DNA of 64,000 bases from Chromobotia macracanthus (Eukaryota > Chordata > Actinopteri > Cypriniformes > Botiidae), in the NCBI GenBank assembly GCA_036877525.1, contig JAZGTH010000058.1, forward strand, positions 10,882,501 to 10,946,500. The letters are read 5' to 3'. Both the position numbers and the translations under genes were made by a program. Shown here one piece after another: positions 37,564 to 51,100 of this stretch (positions are counted from its first letter, which is position 1; every line of letters starts with the position of its first letter). Under the pieces are notes generated by a model. The model saw nothing but the letters and a program-made list of their open reading frames with translations, had not been told where the DNA came from and searched no databases.

Positions 37564-39149
37564 GCAGGTCACAGATGCACGGAGCTGCTGTGGATTTGTC
37601 GTGTAGGTGTCGGGCTGGACTTTAAACGTGCACAGGCTATTCGAGAGGCGACTGCGCCTCAGTCCAGTGTTCAGAAGTGTGCCTGTGTTATTGTTCACTG
37701 TTCTGCAGGTGTATGTGTGTGAAGATGATGTTCAGTGATCCAGAAACGTTTTTGTAAACGGATGAAGCTGGACTTTCAGACTGAACACTGTCAAACTTAT
37801 TGTGCTCAGCAGGCATTTGAACATTTCTTCCCTGTGAAATATATCTTTAGTTTTTCTGCTCTCATTGTTTTTCTGCTCTTTGAGCAGCTATTTATCAGAA
37901 TGCTACTTTTGAACGTTTCAGCAGTATGCGGGTTTCAGAATTTAGTGGGGTAGTAAATGATTTGTTTGTTCCAGTGGGTATTATTGTAATTGCACTGTGA
38001 TGTTTTTTAAATTGCTCAATAGCATTAAAATGTTTTTTATAAGATACCTGCACCTTCTTGTCTTTGTTACACAGGTCTTAACTTCTTTAACTTTGACATT
38101 AAAAGGGATGTTAGTTTGCTAATGTCACAAAACAAGTCATTTAGACACTGTCATGCAAGTTTGCATCCAACTTTTTTTCAAATGTGTTGCAAGAACCAAA
38201 ATAGGAATTTTAAGAAAAAACAATAAAAATCATGAGGAACACATTAAATAATGTGCTATTGTATTGTCTGCAATGAAATACAAGTCAAAGTAAATTTAGA
38301 AATCACTACTTTTTTTTATTTGTGTTTTCCATACTGTCCCAACTTATTCTGATTTAGGGTTGTATTTTGAGGCATTTAGAACAAACAAGCCTTACAGATT
38401 AGAAGCAGTTCTGAAGGGCTTCACATAAAGTCACATTTGACTGGATTGTTTTTCAGCAGTTAATGTGTCTCAGAAGTTTTATTGCAGCTGCAACGACTGA
38501 CAGGATGGCAATCGGCCATATGAGTTTTGTAAAATAAATATCTTTATACTTTCATATGGAAAAGTATTACATGTAACATTTATGTTGTGATTCTGTTTAA
38601 ACATATTTACATAGCCCAGACAAGGCTTTAAACGTGGCCAAAGAAAGTTAGTCTGTTAACCATCAGTTTTGAACTTCAAATACCCTGTACATGTATTAAT
38701 AGACAAGGTACAGGCCCTTCAGGCTGTTGTTTTGAAATAATGTCTAAAATATTAACAAAACGAGATTTAATACTGGAATACCGCTCTTCACTAAAGAAAT
38801 ACTTACAATTACTGTTTTGAATGCAACCCCAAGCTCATTTTAATACAGCAATATTTTACAAAAAATGAACTTACCCACTTTAAAGACACCGTCAATTGTC
38901 CTAAAGTCTGTATATTTCTCATCAAACTCAAATGCACCCTTTTGTTGCAGCTGCATATTTACATTCTTATGACTGTACCGAGTCATAGTTTCTGAAGTGC
39001 AGGACATTCCTAAAGTTTTTGTTGTAGCTGCAAAATCCATGAATGCTGCGACAGTGTTTATCAGCAACCTCAGACTTCCCAGAGACGGTCTATTGATTGC
39101 TGAGGAAAAGACGTGTTGTTTTCACAGCGTGTGTGCATTAACGTGCACC
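37564..39149. other. Convergent 3' UTRs of the C9orf40-like gene and rorb
   Basis: Plus-strand transcription from the C9orf40-like gene meets minus-strand rorb here. ATTAAA at 38024-38029 and AATAAA near 38220 are candidate poly(A) signals for the plus-strand gene. No further gene is visible. Confidence 0.5.
38190..38364. mobile_element. Fragment of a GGGTTGTA-ended DNA repeat
   Basis: Reads TTTTCCATACTGTCCCAACT, then ATTCTGATTTAGGGTTGTA. I recognise this as the end of a widespread teleost palindromic repeat. The left boundary is unclear. Confidence 0.5.
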
Positions 39150-42100
39150 TCATTTGTGCATGATGCTCATGGCATCCGGATTGAAGAGCTCTTTATAAAG
39201 GGGAGGAAAGAGCATGGTAACCGTCTCTGAATGGAGCCGCTGAAAAGCCTGGAGCTCCTCTGTGTGAAGAGTGCACAGTGCAGACAGCATGGGGATTCGA
39301 CCAATCAGCTGTAGAATAAGAGATGGACATTCTCAGAACGTTGGCTAATGTTCTCTGAAAGTTCTCTCAAAGTTATCAAAAACATGCTTGTAAGGGTACC
39401 TTGGCCAGCGCATCCTCGTCCAGGTGGTTCTTCTGCATGATGTGCTGCAGGATGGAGTAGATCTTCTCCTGGAGCTTCTGCACTTTTCTGGGCTCCAATA
39501 ACCACGGTCGATCTACACACACAAGAGAAGCACCTGTCAGTGGCTGTTCTGTATTAAACTGAAGGACCGAATGTAAATGTGCTCACATGTTCTTACTACC
39601 TAAAATTCTTCTTTATGCTCCGGCTGACATGCTTTAGGTGTGGAGCTAGTGAAAGGCTAGTAATGAGGTTCATAGCATTAAATTCTGACCTGTGGATATG
39701 AGCACAGCAGCTGAAAACAGGGCGATCTCCTCTTCTGTTAACTGCAGTGAACACAGACTCTTGGCAAAGTCAAACATGGCACTGACCAGATCATCACAGC
39801 CTGCAGGTGATACATGTTATATTACATGCCTTTATCAACACAGGTAGTTTGCAATTAAAGGTGCGGTTAGTTATTTCGGAGAAATGCTGTTGAAAGTTAA
39901 AATTAACGAATCAATGAATGGAGGGTTGTGTGTCGATTTCAAATCAACAGCCTTTCCCAGAAATCGCATACTACACTTTAAATGCAGTTGTTTTCATGAA
40001 TGTGTACAGTAGTTGAACAATGTTTACACCACACAGAGTTTGTATACAATGCAGAAAATGTAGTCTTGAGTGTGTGTGTGTGTGATGTAGCTGTACCCAG
40101 AGCTTTAAACATCTGCATGCCTCCATATTTGCCCTCAAACAGAACCGTGTTGTTGAGAGGATTGAAGGCCCTGCACATTCTCACCAGAATAACCTCCAGA
40201 CAACCTGAGCAGAACAGAGATTACACAGCTGCATCTGTTTCTGTATCACAGCATTCACACACATTCAGAGTAATACAGTCCTAATTCATTTCAGTAACAC
40301 CCCGGCTGACAATTTTAGGTTGTAAGAACATTTTCCTTATGTTTCCATGGAGTTACAAAAACGTTAAAAATGTTGTTTTGAAAGTTAAGAATGTTCAGAA
40401 TGTCCAGTTTTTTAGATATAACATTGTTTGGTTTTAAGAACATTACTCAAACATTTTTTAATTCTGAAACATTATCAAAACATTCCACTAACGGCTTAAA
40501 AACAACATTTTTGATATATATGATATATAACGTTATAACAATTCTTCCAACTGTACTGCAAGAGCATTTTTGATAACTCTGAGAGAACTTTTACAGAATA
40601 TTAGCCAACATTCTGAGAATATTCCCTGTTAGTTGGGACAGTATATAAAATATTTGTAACATTTCTTATCTCAGTTGTTCCTCACCTGATTTCAGTAGTA
40701 ATATCTGGTCATTCTGACAAAGCTCCATGAAGCCGGTGATGCGCTTAGCAAACTCTACCACGTACTGAATGGCGTGAGTTACCTGTATAGCACACTGTTG
40801 CCATAACACGTCTCGTTCCTGAAACACACACAGAGGCATTGTGGGTAAGACATCTTTGACTGGTTCTGAAGAAACTTTAGAGATTTCATTTCTATTTTTC
40901 ATTAAAGCTGCAATCATTATTAGGCTACTGCCACCTCTGTTTAAGACATAAAATTACAAGTTACTTAGAGTTATTTTCTTAATGTGGACAACAAGTTTGA
41001 ATTAAACACTGCAACATCTACAGCACGCACATGTGATATAGTAGCCGGATATTCTTTCTGTTTAAATCAGAAAGAATATTCTTCTTCCCATTAAATCAGA
41101 CCTGACAGCTCAAATGATAAATCATTATTATAAACTTACTGTTGTGAATCAGGGTAAGATAAGGAGATTGTGTTGAACACTGAACTGTCATGTACTTGCT
41201 CAATAAGTGATTTTTGTTCATGTTTAACCAAACAGATTGCACTAATAAAGCATAATGCTACTTGGTTTATTCACACTGTAATCTGACTATAATAACTTAA
41301 ATGCAAATATATTTAATATTTAGGTAAACTTTTCGTAAAACTACAATACAAACATAATTCTCAGATAAACTTTTCCTTCTGTAAACACATTAGTTTTACT
41401 AGACTAAAGACAGGACCTTTGACTCTTTATAATAAAGCTTACATTTTCCCCACTCATCATGAAAAATTGCAACACAAAATCTGTAGTTTTTCATGTTCTA
41501 ACAGAGCATGGAGAATATTAAAATGTGATATCAGCAAACTGATTTTGTGAGCTTGGCGATTCTCTCCCTGTAAACAGAGCATTTACAGGCACTTTTCATG
41601 GGCTGCTCAGTAATTACCCATAATTCATTTGACACAGAGAAATGAGCCGGGGTGCTGTGCATCTGGCACCCTCCCCTATTGTGTTCTGAGGGTATGTTAG
41701 CTAAATCCACTAGCGCTCGCTCCTTCTCTTTCTCTGTATTATACAGAGGTTGGAAGCTAACAATTTTAGGTTGTAAGAACACTTCTCTAACGTTTACATT
41801 AAGAAATGAAAATGTTAAATTGTATTTTGAAAGTTCTAGGAACGGTCAAAATGTCTGTTTTTTTAGATGTTGCTAATGCTTTTGCTTGGTTATAAGAACA
41901 TTAGTCAACATCTTTATAATGTTTTTACAACATTCCACTAATTACTTACGAATTATGTTTTTGATATGAATGGTATACAATGTTAAACAACATTCTACTA
42001 ACGTTACTGTAAGAACCGTTTCTGATAACTCTGAGAGAACTTTTAGAAAACATGTTCTAAGATCACGGCAATGTTCTGAGAATGATCTGGGACCTGAGAG

Positions 42101-45100
42101 CTGAGCGTCGACTCCAGGTGTTAAAGTGTGTAAATGAATGTACATCTGTAAACTCAGCGCTTAGTAAATAAAGCCGAGCTCTTGGCTGACTGATGGAGTG
42201 ACCTCACACCTTGCTTTCGTACATCTTGACCTCCTCAGAGGAATGCATCTGCCAGGCTAACTGCTGCAGCTCCTCTGCTGTGTACTGACACGTCTCCAGG
42301 TGAGACTTTATGATGTTCTGAGCAATTCGGTCTGTGCAAGAGAAAAACAGAGAATGTCGTAAAGACACAAGATAACTGTGATTTAATTTTAAATACAGTA
42401 CGGTACAGAAAAATACAATAACTGAGCCCCCTGTAGTGATAGAGGATACACTACAGGACCGCTTATATGGATATATTTTATTGTATTCTTTACATTCTAT
42501 ATTTCACACTGGTAAACCAGTCAGCCATCTCACTTAGTAAATAATGTCTTTATGGACCTCAATTTCAACCAGCATAACAATGTCTCTTGAACAAATTGTC
42601 TACCCTGTCTTTAATCAGGGTTCATTTGTTTGTTAAGGTTCATTTGTTTCTCTATAACATTATCAATCAGACTGACATTTGATCTTCTTTAGTCTTTGTT
42701 TCCAGTTCTCACTGTCATGATTCATACCTAACTCCCCAATGGACACTCCAGGTGCCAGCTGGCTGTCTTGATAGGGGCCATAAGTGAAGAGACTGAAAAC
42801 GGAGGTAAAATCATATATGGGTTCCTGCTTGATCTGCTTCACTCCAGTCATATCCAGACCAGACTGATCTGGACTGAGCTCCATGCTGTGGTAACCTCCA
42901 GAAGCACCATTCAGCTGACCCTTGGGCATGTCTATAACGTGACCGTTGGTGTACGTGCCTCCTATCTCGTGGTTGAGGGTGCTAAGGCTGCTGGTGCGGC
43001 TGGAGGAGTAAACGCGGGTGAGGGTGTCCGAGTTGCCAGTCTGTTGCTGTCTCTGCTCCTGCAGCCGCTGCTGGTGTTTCTGCACCTCTGTGTACAGACA
43101 GTCCCTCTGCTTCTTAGACATGCGGCCAAATTTAACAGCTGATGAGACAAGAACACATGACAACGGTGTTAGGATCAAGCATCATCAAGCAGCTAATGAT
43201 GGATGATGGATGAACTAAATGAACTAAAAAACTGCTTAAATAGTCACACACACGCTTGTTTGAATGTATTAGTGAGGTGATTCTATAGATGTCCACTGAT
43301 TTTATATGAGGCTAATGATATTTTCTATCCCCAGACCTAACCCTACCCCTAAATCTAACAAATACAGTCAAACCACACCCAGACAACCACACAAACACAC
43401 ACACAAATACATGGAAGTTTGTTGAGACCCCTGGTTGAGAAACATATAGGGTTCAATAAACAGCTCTATTTTTTATAGTATTCTGTATTGAATACATTAT
43501 ATTCACAGTGCCATTATAATATATGCCATCATACTATATTCATATAGTGCCATTTTCGTGTTTGTCACAATGCATTCTGGGATTACGTTCTTGTCAAAGG
43601 ATATATATGATGCTGTTGTCAAAGGATATATACGATGCTCTTGTCAAAGGATATATGCAAATGTTTTGCCAAAAGAAGGTATCTTAAGATACAGCATAAT
43701 TAAGTTGCCTGCCTTTACCAAAATTGTTTGTAAGAAAGAGCAGGCTATTGCTCACCATCCCGGGACATGCCCAGAGCCAGGCACTTTTGAAGCCGACAGT
43801 GCTGGCAGCGATTGCGATTCGTTCTGTCAATCAAGCAGTTGCGCTGACGGGGACATGAGTATGAGTTGTTGTTCTGTTGACTGCGCCTGAAGAAACCCTG
43901 CAGCAGACACAACAACACAAGATTCAGATGCATCCTGTTGAGAAAAATCATACCTATACAGTTTGAAAACAAAAACAATTACAAACAAAATCTTTTTATC
44001 AGCTTATGTTGCAGATCTGAATATGTTTGATGTGAGAGTTTGGTTGGTGTGAAAGTTGTTTCCGAACTCATGGCTGTTGGCCCCTTGACAAGCTGCCCAG
44101 CTAACAATTTTAGGTTGTAAGAATGTTTCCATAACGCTTCCATTTAGTTTCAAAAACGTTAAAAATGTCCAATTCTTCAGACGTATCAACATTATTGCTT
44201 GGTTAAAAAACATTATTCAAACATTTTTTAATTCTACAAATGCATTTCTTACAACTGCTTGTTTCAGAAAAAAAGTATCTTCAGAAAAGCAGCTCGCTCA
44301 CATTTTTCACGTCTTGCATCACATCTGCCAGAAAACTGTGAGTGCATTCTATATGTTTTGTTGTGACGGTAAATCTAAAGGGACAAACAGCACAGTGAAA
44401 CTACATCTACTCCTTGTGTTGTTACCTAGATACAGTAAACATCTGACTAACAGATGACTAACAAACACAAAGAAATAAAGACACATTTTCACTGACCTTA
44501 CAGCCTTCACATGTGATGACTCCATAGTGGATGCCTGATGACTTGTCTCCACAGATTTTGCATGGTATGACTTCAATTTGAGCTGAAAGTAGAGAACAGA
44601 AGTGATAATATTATCCGATCATTCATCATTGTTTGTGAGAACCTGAAGCTTAACACAATGAGCAACTCAGTTCTGAGAGTGATGTTGTCTTCAGATTAAA
44701 CCAGAATGTGCTTTTTTCATTTGTGTCAAGACATTTCAGACATTTCTCATGTTCTCCCTTGAATAAAAGGGGCTGGTGTGATTTAAAGATGTCTTTAAAG
44801 CTTCAATCCATAACTTCTGCCTTTCTACCGCCACCTCTGTTTGAAACATCAAATTGCAGGTTACTTTACATACTTTTCTTTACGCATGTTGAATGAAACC
44901 AAATACATTCCTGTGAAATCAGACCTGACAATTCAAATTATAAATCATTATTATAAACTTACTGTTATCAATCAGGGTATGATAAGGAGATTATAGAAGA
45001 CTGATCTGTTATGTACTTGCTCAAAAAAAATTTTTTTTTTTCATTTTTATTCCAAAAAAGTTATGAATTGCACCTTAAAAAACCTACAGTAACGTTAACT

Positions 45101-48100
45101 TAAGTCTGTCAAAAGTTCTTGTTGAGAATAATTTTGCATGCAATGCAGAACGAATGCAGAAGCAGCTACACATTAAATTACATAACCAGAACTCCAATGT
45201 TTGCTCTTCTAGCATGTGACACTAGGAAATTTAATGAGAAGATAAAGAGACAAAAACTCTGAGACAAAGAGAGAAAGAGAGAGAGAGAGACCCATCTCCC
45301 TGCTGAGACTGCACACTCACAATAAAGAGATTAAAAACCCAATCCAATCTGACATCATTTCCCACACGCTGGCTTATCAGATGCAGAAATTCTCAATTCA
45401 TCTTTTCTCCCTCAAACATAAACTCACTTCTGCCTATATTGACATTGAACAACATATGAAAAAAAGTACAAATGTTACATATTTCTTTTCCTTAAGGTGC
45501 TGCTGTTATGGATCATTTTAATGCATCTTGTATTTTTATGCTTGTGGACCAAAGAGACAAATAATGTTAGCTAATGAAACACATACAAATCAAAGTTTCA
45601 AATATAACTCTGACACAACTCACGGAGAAAGCGACAACCACTATGTGAAAAACTTCAGTACTGGATAAACGCAGTTCTTATGTTACATGCCTGTTTCTAT
45701 ATGATACAGCCTGACTGAGAATAAACTCAGAATATAGCTTGTGTATTTACAGCACACGTATATATTGTATAGTTAGTTTACTCAGCTAACAACTCAGCTA
45801 AGAACATTATTCAAACCTTATTAATTGTAATTAATTTTTAAAATGTTCCAGTAACAACTTAAGAATAACGTTTTTGAGATATGTGATATATAATGTTAAT
45901 AAAGTACTTTTGATAACTCTGAGAGATCTTTTAGAGAATGTTCCCTGTTAGCTGGGTAGTCATCCAAAGCAGAACTGCAGAAATACGCTGGCTTAAAGAA
46001 TGTAACGGAATAAACTGCAAGTGAGAGTCGAGAATTTTCTCAACAGTTTCAAGTGTTTGTGTGTGTGTAAATGGGTTTGTGGGTTGTAGGTTGTGCATGA
46101 GGGTTTTGGTGTGAATAAATACAGTGGATGTGTCTGTTGTTGTGTCAGAATGGCCCCAGGGTCTGTAGACCTGTCATAAATAATAAGGAAATGTCCATGT
46201 CAATGTCACCGTAACCATGACAACCACAGTCTCCCTGGGTTTGTGGGTAGGAGGGCTGTATAGTCTGACTGTCAGAGCAATCATCCACACTGCCACAAAC
46301 ATTCAACAGGATGTGATGTCATCACCAGCCCCAGCAATACACTGCACATTTTTCATTGTATTGTCTATACTAATTCTGCTGTTTTAAAGGATTAAAAACC
46401 TTGAATCTGCAAAATATGCAAAAAAAAAAAAAAAAACAACTAGAGGGTTGTTAGTGAGGGAATTAACTAGCAGATAATGGCTAAAATATTAAGTGCTGAT
46501 AAACCATTACAGATTCATAAATTCCTGTTCTATTTAACAGCGACAAGAAACATCCGTCTGTCAAAACCCATCAATGCAGAACCAAAGAATCAGCACTGGT
46601 GTGTACATGATATACATTTACAATTTTATAAATAAACTGTTATCTAACAATTACAACACAGCTAACAATTTTAGGTTGTAAGAACATTTTCCTAATGTTT
46701 CCATTAAGTAACAAAGGCGTTAAAAATATTATTTTCAGTGTTCTAGCAATGTTCCAAACATCCAGTTTTTTAGATATTTTAGATACGTTATTCCTTGGTT
46801 ACAAGAACATTTTTTACTTAACATTTTTTAAATATTTCACCAACAACTTAAGCATAACATTTGATATATATATCATATATATATATATAACATTTAAAAA
46901 ACTCCTCTAGTGTTTCTAGAGCAACATTTTTAGCCAATGTTCAGAGAACATTCCCTGTCTGCTGGGGTTGCATGTGGTTTTCTTGGTGGCTGCTGTTGCT
47001 TACGATGGTTAACAGAGGGTTATGTAAGAAAGGGAGTGCAGGGCTGCGACTCCACTGTTAAGAGGAGCTCAGCCTCCAGCTTCAGCCCGGATGGACACGC
47101 AGAGACAGCAGAATACCACACACTAGTTAACAAAAGCAGCTTAGCACACTCCAGCCAGTCACTATAACAAAGACTTAGAGTGAGACAATGTCTTCTGTCT
47201 GCATAAACAGTGCTGATATAGTTGTGGTGGGAGGTTAATTTGCTAACAATATTGCTAAAGCTATGCAGCTGTTTTCTGTCCCAAGAGAAGTTTCTTCTCT
47301 CTCGAAATAGTTTGTTAATTAGCTTCATTACAATAGATATGAGCTGCCCTGCAGCTTCATTTCATATAGCGTACACACACTCATACATGCAGAAGAAAGG
47401 TGATAAGTATTTACTGACAGTGCCAGCTGTCATGTCTGTTGTCTGGGAGACAGATGTGTAGAAACATGGCTCACAAAACAATCATTTTTTAATTCATAAT
47501 TTACATGATAATTATTATCTCATGGTTTTATGAAGCAGCTGTGTACAGTATCTTAAAAATGCTAACAATACAATGATACAAATACAATGACAACTTACAT
47601 ATACATCATTCATATATGATCAAGACATATACAGTACAAAAGTACACAAGACAAAGGAATTTAACTTGTTAACAGCAATACTGGTATCATATGTTTGTTT
47701 AATATATATGAAAATAACCAATTTTATCATATTTTGTGACATATGTTGCTGTATGTATCAGATCTCTGACAGCCTTTTGATCCAATAATGTTTTTGTATT
47801 TTCTGCTTCTCTCAGATTCTTTACTGTTACTTTATTATGTTGTCTAAAGTTTATGTTGTCCAAACAACACATTTCAGTCCTTTTTGTTGCAAATATCATC
47901 TGTACACAAACTATAAGATGTTGTTTTGTCATTACTTACTGTTGCATTGTGGGTAATAATGATACCCCTCCCTCTCTACAGTGCCCATCTGTATATGTGT
48001 GTGAACAAGAGATGAGACAGAAAAATAAGAGACCGTCAGAATGTTCCATTCCTAAACCATCTCCCCTTGTTACGTATGTGTGAGCACAAGTATGTGGAAG

Positions 48101-51100
48101 AGTTGCTGGAGTTTGGTGCCGTGTGATTTTGTTGATGAGGCTGCAGGCATTTCCCCACTGGCCTGGCATCAGCTGTTCCAGACTGAGGCAGCTCTGATCT
48201 GAGACGTGATTGGCCGCCTTACTGGGGCTACAGAATGGGACATGTTGGCACACATCCAGCATATAACATATATCTGAACTGAAAACTACATGCTCTGTGT
48301 GTTGATGCAGTATATACAGTTTAGTGTGTCAGAAGGAACTATCAATAGATTTCTAAACATTCTTTGTGATTAACCGTAATGATCAAGTGACATTTTTGTT
48401 TGAACAAAGTTTTATAGCACACGATATGGACCAGAGATCTGATCTCACCATCATCGAATCAGCCTGGGATTATGAAGAGAGAGAAAAACAGAGACAGCCT
48501 AAATCCATAAGAACTGATAGCATCTCCAATACATTGAAATGAAGGTGAAATTAAGTCAAGATTCTATATACAAAATTATATAAATAAAATAGTTTTTGTC
48601 TGAAAATTGTCTGTTTATGTGAAAGAAAATCAGTCAAATAAAATAACAGACTGATATACATGCACAACCTCTCTCCAAAAAACCCATGAAAAAACAAATG
48701 AAAGAAGGTTGTCATGATTAAACATAAGGTGTAAGTCTGAACAGCGCGAGATATTCTCTATAAGACGCATGAGGACAAAACAGTGACCTCAGAGAAATTC
48801 ACTGAAAACAAATATCCTTTACAGAGGAGAAAATAACACGCTGCCATCACTCCATCAGTCTGACCCTCACGACCTGTCTGTTCTCCACCAACACAACCTC
48901 ACTGACCTCGTCAGCCTTTTCCTTCAACACACTGTGAGTCTCTGTGTGTGTGTGTGTGTGTGTACACAAAAGCTAGAATGAACAGGTATTTCAGTCTAAC
49001 AAGCCATTAGCAAAGAGATGAAAACACCATTTTTCTTATTCTGGTCATTATTCTGGAAACTTTGGGCTTGTTACATGCAGTTGGGTTTTTGATAAACCCC
49101 TTTAACCAGCTAACAATTTTAGTATTACAATTTTAGTATTTACATTTTAACAATGTTTCCGTAATGTTTCCATTAAGTAACAAAAACATTTAAACTGTTT
49201 GAAAGTTCCAGGAACAATCAAAATGTCCAATATTTTCCACTATTATATCATTGTACCAAGATGTTATATTAACATTATTGGTTATAAGATTATTATTCAG
49301 ACATTACGTTTAAACGGTAACATTATAAAATGTTTTAAGAACATTGGCCAATGTTCTGAGAACGTTCCCTGTTAGCTGGGAAGATGTCTCTAGTTGTAGT
49401 GTCACACAACCAGGTCCATCACTGTGACACAATGGGCTTCTGTATGTTTGTGTTGTGTGTGTGGTTGTGTAAACTGTTAAAGTGGGTTAGTAAGTCACGC
49501 GACCTAATGGTGACACAGTCGTGTCATATCTGTGTTTGGACAGTGTCCTCTCTCACTCTTCCTCTTCAGAATTGCATAATCACACATGATTGGTCGATGT
49601 ACAGCAAAGAGTAATATGTAACATATAAAAATATCCAACCATTATTTAATAAACAAATGTTGTAATCAATTCTTTACATCTACAACCTTTAAAACACATG
49701 CAACTTGCCTTGACCAAACATTTCAGAAAAACATTCTACAGTTACACTGTGGGTAAACGTTTGTTTATAAAGTTAAGAAGCATTTTCTGGATGTATGTCT
49801 GTCTAGTGCAGATCAACAGCTTTTAAAAATGAATCCAACAGTTAACTAAACTATCAAAGTTTTAAACTAGCAACATACAAACAACATACAAAATCTCTAT
49901 TAGAGAAAACAAGTATTTAACCATCATGGACAACCATCCCGTGTGACAGTTCCTGCTCTCCTCAGTCTATATTCTCTATTCTTAAAATGATTCTTCAATA
50001 CTATCTTAATCTTGACTGATGCTTGTAACTGACATCAACCAACTCTCATACTGATTATTGCATATTTCACATATTTTCTTTCTACCATAATGAATGGTAT
50101 AGAAACGTCTGGTGGTCTCAGCAGAGGGTAAATATTGGTATCTAGATGTGTCAGTGTGTGTGTGCCTCTTCACAGCTTTCCTCTCAGGACAGGATGGTAA
50201 TAGCTCGCCTCAAGCCACAATTTAATTCTGTGTAACGAGGTCCCTCCCCAGAGTGGCCTCAGGAGTTTCTCTCTAAAATAAGCAAATTGATCACAAAGAC
50301 AATCTTAGGTCTTCCTTCACCTGACAGCTCAGCCTCTCTCTATCGATCACACCATCTCAGTATCTGTATCTGTCTTAGACCTTAAGCATTCTCTAAGATC
50401 ATCATCTACATTTCTTCAAGAGCTCACACAAATAAATGATTCTGTTACACACTTTCTGTTGACAGTCAATTCTGTTCACAATGTCATGTTCTCAGAGGCC
50501 TCCTAAAGCACATTTAAACACATTCACTTGCTGTTAAAGTCTGCGTGCTGTCAGGGCCCTTTAGACAGACGGGGAATCACGGGTCAGTGAGATTTCTGTG
50601 TGTATATGTGAGTTACTTTTCTATGCTGCTGTAATGTGTGGCCAAATACATTTGTGCAGACAGATTTTACAATGCAACTGAAAGTGAATGAGTGGGGAAA
50701 CTGAAGACACAAAGACTCATACTCATACAACACAAAGAGAGAGAGAGAGAGAGAGAGAGAGCTCCACTCAGATTTCTGTGTTACATAACTATGTGTTTTG
50801 AATCTCTCTCTAACGTGTAAAAGTTTCTCTTTCTCCTCTCTGCCTGAAGTGGAACAGAAGCTTGCTTTTTAGATACATTATCATAATGAAAAGATAAAAC
50901 AGCGTGTGCACTGCTGCAGTGACCTGTGTTCAGGTAATACATACTACATACTGCACTCAAAATGCAACATTATTTTAATATTGGGATGCATCTACCTCTT
51001 TAAAAGTGACCCTGTAGCTCAACTGGTAGATCCTTTTTGCTAGCATTTGAATTCCAAGGTCATGGGTTCAAATCTGAGGGACCCTGAAGCACTGTAAGTC

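Noticed and set aside
43340..43375. Interstitial telomere-like CCTAACCCTACCCCTAA
   Set aside because: Only two imperfect units, and the wider context is a dispersed repeat.
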